The notes beneath the pieces were generated by a model. It did not search any database and was not told where the DNA came from. It saw only the letters and a program-made list of their open reading frames with translations. A DNA stretch of 16,362 nt, taken from positions 1 through 16,362 of the forward strand of contig JAUVQW010000011.1 in assembly GCA_030597945.1 (NCBI GenBank), written 5' to 3'. Below are positions 14,444-16,362 of the stretch, piece after piece. Position 1 is the stretch's first letter. Every line of letters starts with the position of its first letter. Origin of the DNA: Actinomycetes bacterium. Lineage in GTDB: Bacteria; Actinomycetota; Aquicultoria; CAJVYJ01. Position numbers and translations under genes: made by a program.

Positions 14444-14457
14444 CATAGAAATCTATG
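14444..14457 (+). repeat. Palindrome at the predicted transcript 5' end
   Basis: CATAGA-AA-TCTATG, six-base arms with a two-base centre, lying over the expected transcription start. It may be an operator or, in RNA, a small 5' hairpin of five pairs with a four-base loop. Confidence 0.4.
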
Positions 14458-14520
14458 GTAACTGGATAAGTAATCACGTTTTTGGAAATAAAGTAAAAGT
14501 AAATTAGAAAAGGAATGATC

Positions 14521-14739
14521 ATGGGAAAAACAAAAAACCTTTTAAAGGTCGCGACAGTTATCGCGATAATGATGTTACTGCTTCCAGCTCAGGCCTTTGC
14601 CTATCTGGATCCCGGAACTGGTAGTTATGTAATTCAGTTGCTGATCGGGGCCGTGCTTGGAGGCGCATTTGCGATTAAAGCTTTCTGGAAAAACATCAGA
14701 TCTTTTATTTCAGGTATTACAAAATCAAAAAAAGGCTAG
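14521..14739 (+). CDS. Small secreted/membrane protein with N-terminal YLDPGTGS motif
   Basis: A 72-residue protein. A basic N-terminus and a hydrophobic stretch (about 8-20) end in A-Q-A-F-A, a good signal-peptidase-I site, so the mature chain would begin Y-L-D-P-G-T-G-S. A second hydrophobic helix follows (YVIQLLIGAVLGGAFAIKAFW), then a basic tail. The mature form would be an about 45-residue, single-helix membrane peptide. I recall short proteins with this YLDPGTGS start as unannotated companions of envelope-polymer genes; no function is established to my knowledge. The ATG at 14521 is chosen over the ATG at 14515 because AAAAGGA directly abuts the latter. The methyltransferase gene starts seven bases after its stop. 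Confidence 0.8.
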   Translation: MGKTKNLLKVATVIAIMMLLLPAQAFAYLDPGTGSYVIQLLIGAVLGGAFAIKAFWKNIRSFISGITKSKKG

Positions 14740-14746
14740 ATACTAA

Positions 14747-16129
14747 ATGGGCATAGAGACAGTTCCCGGATCTTTTAGAGATCCTAGTGGATTTCTCTTC
14801 TATAAAAAAAACGAGATCTTTAGACAGATTAACTTAACGTACAAAGAGAACTACGATGAACTAATGTCTTCAGGGCTGTATGACGAACTTGTCGAAGAAG
14901 GCCTGCTCCTTAGTCACGAAGAAATAGCTGATGAAGCCAAAAAAGATGAATCGATCTATAAGATAATAAAACCCGAACATCTTTCTTTCATTTCCTTTCC
15001 TTACGAATGGTGTTTTAGCCAACTAAAAGATGCTGCTCTAGCGACCCTTGAGATCCAAAATAAAGCTCTAGAACACGGGATGATCTTAAAAGATGCAAGT
15101 GTTTATAATATCCAATTTAGAGACTGCCGCCCGGTACTTATCGATACGCTTTCCTTCGAAAAATATATTGAGGGAGAACCTTGGATAGCTTATAAACAAT
15201 TTTGCCAACATTTTCTGGCTCCCCTTGCTCTCATGAAGTCAGTTGACGAAAGGCTTAGCCAACTGTTTCGTGTCTATATCGATGGCATTCCGCTTGACCT
15301 AGCGAGCAGACTTCTACCGAGAAAGAGTATGTTGTCGTTTTCTATTGCAACCCATATACATCTCCATGCCAAGAGCCAAAAAAAATATGCCGATCAAAGC
15401 GTTTCAAAAAAGCGCCATGCAATGAAGAAGTTAGCGATGCTAGGCTTGATTGACAATTTGTCCTCCGCGGTTAGAAAAATGAAACGCCAGATAAAAAGTA
15501 CCGAATGGGGCGAGTATTATCAAGGCACAAACTACGCTGATCACTCATTTCAAAATAAGCAGAAGCTGGTCTCTGATTTTCTTGACAAGGCATTAAATGA
15601 ACGATCAAAGATTGTCTGGGACCTCGGAGCCAATACCGGCGTATTTAGTAAAATCGCCAGCGAAAAAGGAGTTCTAACTCTTGCTTTCGACATCGATATT
15701 AATGCTGTTGAGCAAAACTATTCCAGTAATGGCACCAACACAGACTGTTCGGTGCTGCCACTACTTTTGGATCTCACTAATCCGAGTCCCGCCATCGGCT
15801 GGGAAAACAAAGAACGGGAGTCGCTTATTGAAAGAGGTCCGGCGGACACAGTTATGGCGTTGGCCCTAATTCATCATCTGGCTATCTCCAATAACGTTCC
15901 CTTGGAAAAACTAGCTGATTTCTTTGCAAACCTTAGCGATAATCTCATCATCGAGTTCGTTCCCAAAGAAGATTCTCAAGTAAAGAGACTTCTTGCAACA
16001 CGAGAAGACATCTTTACGGACTATCACAGAGAAGGTTTTGAGAAGGCTTTTAAAAAAAGATTTAGTATAATCGCATCAGAGCCAATAGAGAAGACCGATC
16101 GCCATCTCTATCTTATGACTAAGATCTAG
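14747..16129 (+). CDS. SAM-dependent methyltransferase with kinase-like N-terminal region
   Basis: A 460-residue protein. The C-terminal part (about 250-460) is a class I methyltransferase: motif I is WDLGANTGVFS at 291-301, the acidic residues of motif II are AFDID at 313-317, and ALALIHHLA at 371-379 is a motif IV-like segment. It resembles methyltransferases sometimes labelled NoeA-like. The N-terminal half has no transmembrane segment but holds PYEW (85-88) and a KDASVYNIQF...VLIDTLSF region whose D116, N121 and D133 have the spacing of the catalytic loop and metal-binding Asp of aminoglycoside-phosphotransferase-like kinases. The usual His before the loop Asp is replaced by Leu-Lys, and no glycine-rich loop is evident, so activity is uncertain. 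The acceptor is unknown; flanking membrane genes suggest an envelope lipid or polysaccharide. Confidence 0.82.
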   Translation: MGIETVPGSFRDPSGFLFYKKNEIFRQINLTYKENYDELMSSGLYDELVEEGLLLSHEEIADEAKKDESIYKIIKPEHLSFISFPYEWCFSQLKDAALATLEIQNKALEHGMILKDASVYNIQFRDCRPVLIDTLSFEKYIEGEPWIAYKQFCQHFLAPLALMKSVDERLSQLFRVYIDGIPLDLASRLLPRKSMLSFSIATHIHLHAKSQKKYADQSVSKKRHAMKKLAMLGLIDNLSSAVRKMKRQIKSTEWGEYYQGTNYADHSFQNKQKLVSDFLDKALNERSKIVWDLGANTGVFSKIASEKGVLTLAFDIDINAVEQNYSSNGTNTDCSVLPLLLDLTNPSPAIGWENKERESLIERGPADTVMALALIHHLAISNNVPLEKLADFFANLSDNLIIEFVPKEDSQVKRLLATREDIFTDYHREGFEKAFKKRFSIIASEPIEKTDRHLYLMTKI

Positions 16130-16130
16130 T

Positions 16131-16362
16131 ATGAAGATATTAAAATATCCTTTTCATCCGTACATCATATCAATGATTCCGGCGCTTACCCTTTTTGCGA
16201 AAAACAGATCCAAACTTAACTACGGTGAACTTTTTTTCTCACTTGCATTAATTGCGTTGGTGATTTTTTTGATCTCACTCGCCCTAAATCTGTTTATTAA
16301 AAATAAGACGCGAACTGCGATATTGGTGACGATCCTTTCCTTTGTCATCTTCAGTTTTGAGG
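16131..16362 (+). CDS. Membrane protein N-terminus (partial), possibly a sulfatase/phosphotransferase-type enzyme
   Basis: An ATG one base after the methyltransferase stop opens a frame that runs off the window, giving 77 residues. It begins MKILKYPFHPYIISMIPALT, then has two strongly hydrophobic helices near residues 41-58 and 66-75. The opening 'H-P-x5-I-P-x3-L-F-A-x-N' resembles the membrane start of alkaline-phosphatase-superfamily enzymes that modify envelope lipids or polymers (LTA-synthase or phosphoethanolamine-transferase relatives). The catalytic domain would lie outside the window, so this is only a suggestion. No clear ribosome-binding site is visible. The one-base spacing implies coupling to the methyltransferase. 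Confidence 0.6.
   Translation, partial: MKILKYPFHPYIISMIPALTLFAKNRSKLNYGELFFSLALIALVIFLISLALNLFIKNKTRTAILVTILSFVIFSFE

Overview
The window looks like an ordinary chromosomal segment from a moderately AT-rich bacterium. It carries housekeeping genes (16S rRNA dimethyltransferase, replicative DNA polymerase III alpha, thioredoxin reductase) next to metal homeostasis and envelope genes. GTG and TTG starts are frequent. Two divergent promoters appear to make leaderless mRNAs. One putative Fur-type operator has the TTGCAA-N5-TTGCAA layout known from actinobacterial Nur sites. Together with a YerC-type TrpR relative, VanZ, CsoR and a lipoprotein-type iron receptor, this suggests a Terrabacteria lineage, possibly a deep-branching actinobacterial one. 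That assignment is an inference and was not tested by any search. I see no tRNA, rRNA, insertion sequence, CRISPR array or prophage gene.

Layout. 1-917 (+): a possible end of an upstream gene, then ksgA/rsmA. 926-4719 (-): dnaE, transcribed after a YerC/TrpR-like regulator. 4720-6197 (+): a VanZ-family protein and a polytopic membrane protein. 6210-7167 (-): an archaemetzincin-type zinc protease whose 3' end overlaps a Nudix hydrolase gene. 7325-8534 (+): trxB and a CsoR-family metal sensor in one operon. 8553-9684 (-): a STAS-domain anti-sigma-antagonist-like protein followed by two overlapping paralogous DUF1622 membrane proteins. 9842-13699 (-): a ferric iron ABC importer in the order receptor, permease, ATPase. 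13871-14308 (-): a Fur-family regulator. 14521-16362 (+): a small secreted or membrane 'YLDPGTGS' protein, a large methyltransferase with an unusual N-terminal region, and a truncated membrane-protein gene.

The clearest functional unit is fur plus the iron importer. The receptor gene has a near-ideal promoter (TTGACA-17-TATTCT) with a Fur/Nur-like palindrome just downstream of the expected transcription start. The fur promoter has a perfect 8-1-8 palindrome over its -35 element, which suggests autoregulation. The trxB-csoR pair implies a link between thiol redox control and a Cu(I)- or thiol-type sensor, although no copper exporter is in view.

The least understood unit is the final operon. 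The methyltransferase's N-terminal region contains a D-x4-N...I-D pattern with the spacing of the catalytic loop and metal-binding Asp of aminoglycoside-phosphotransferase-like kinases. It sits between a small secreted or membrane protein and a multi-pass membrane protein, which suggests modification of an envelope polymer or lipid. This is the best candidate here for undescribed biology. The tandem DUF1622/STAS cluster comes second.
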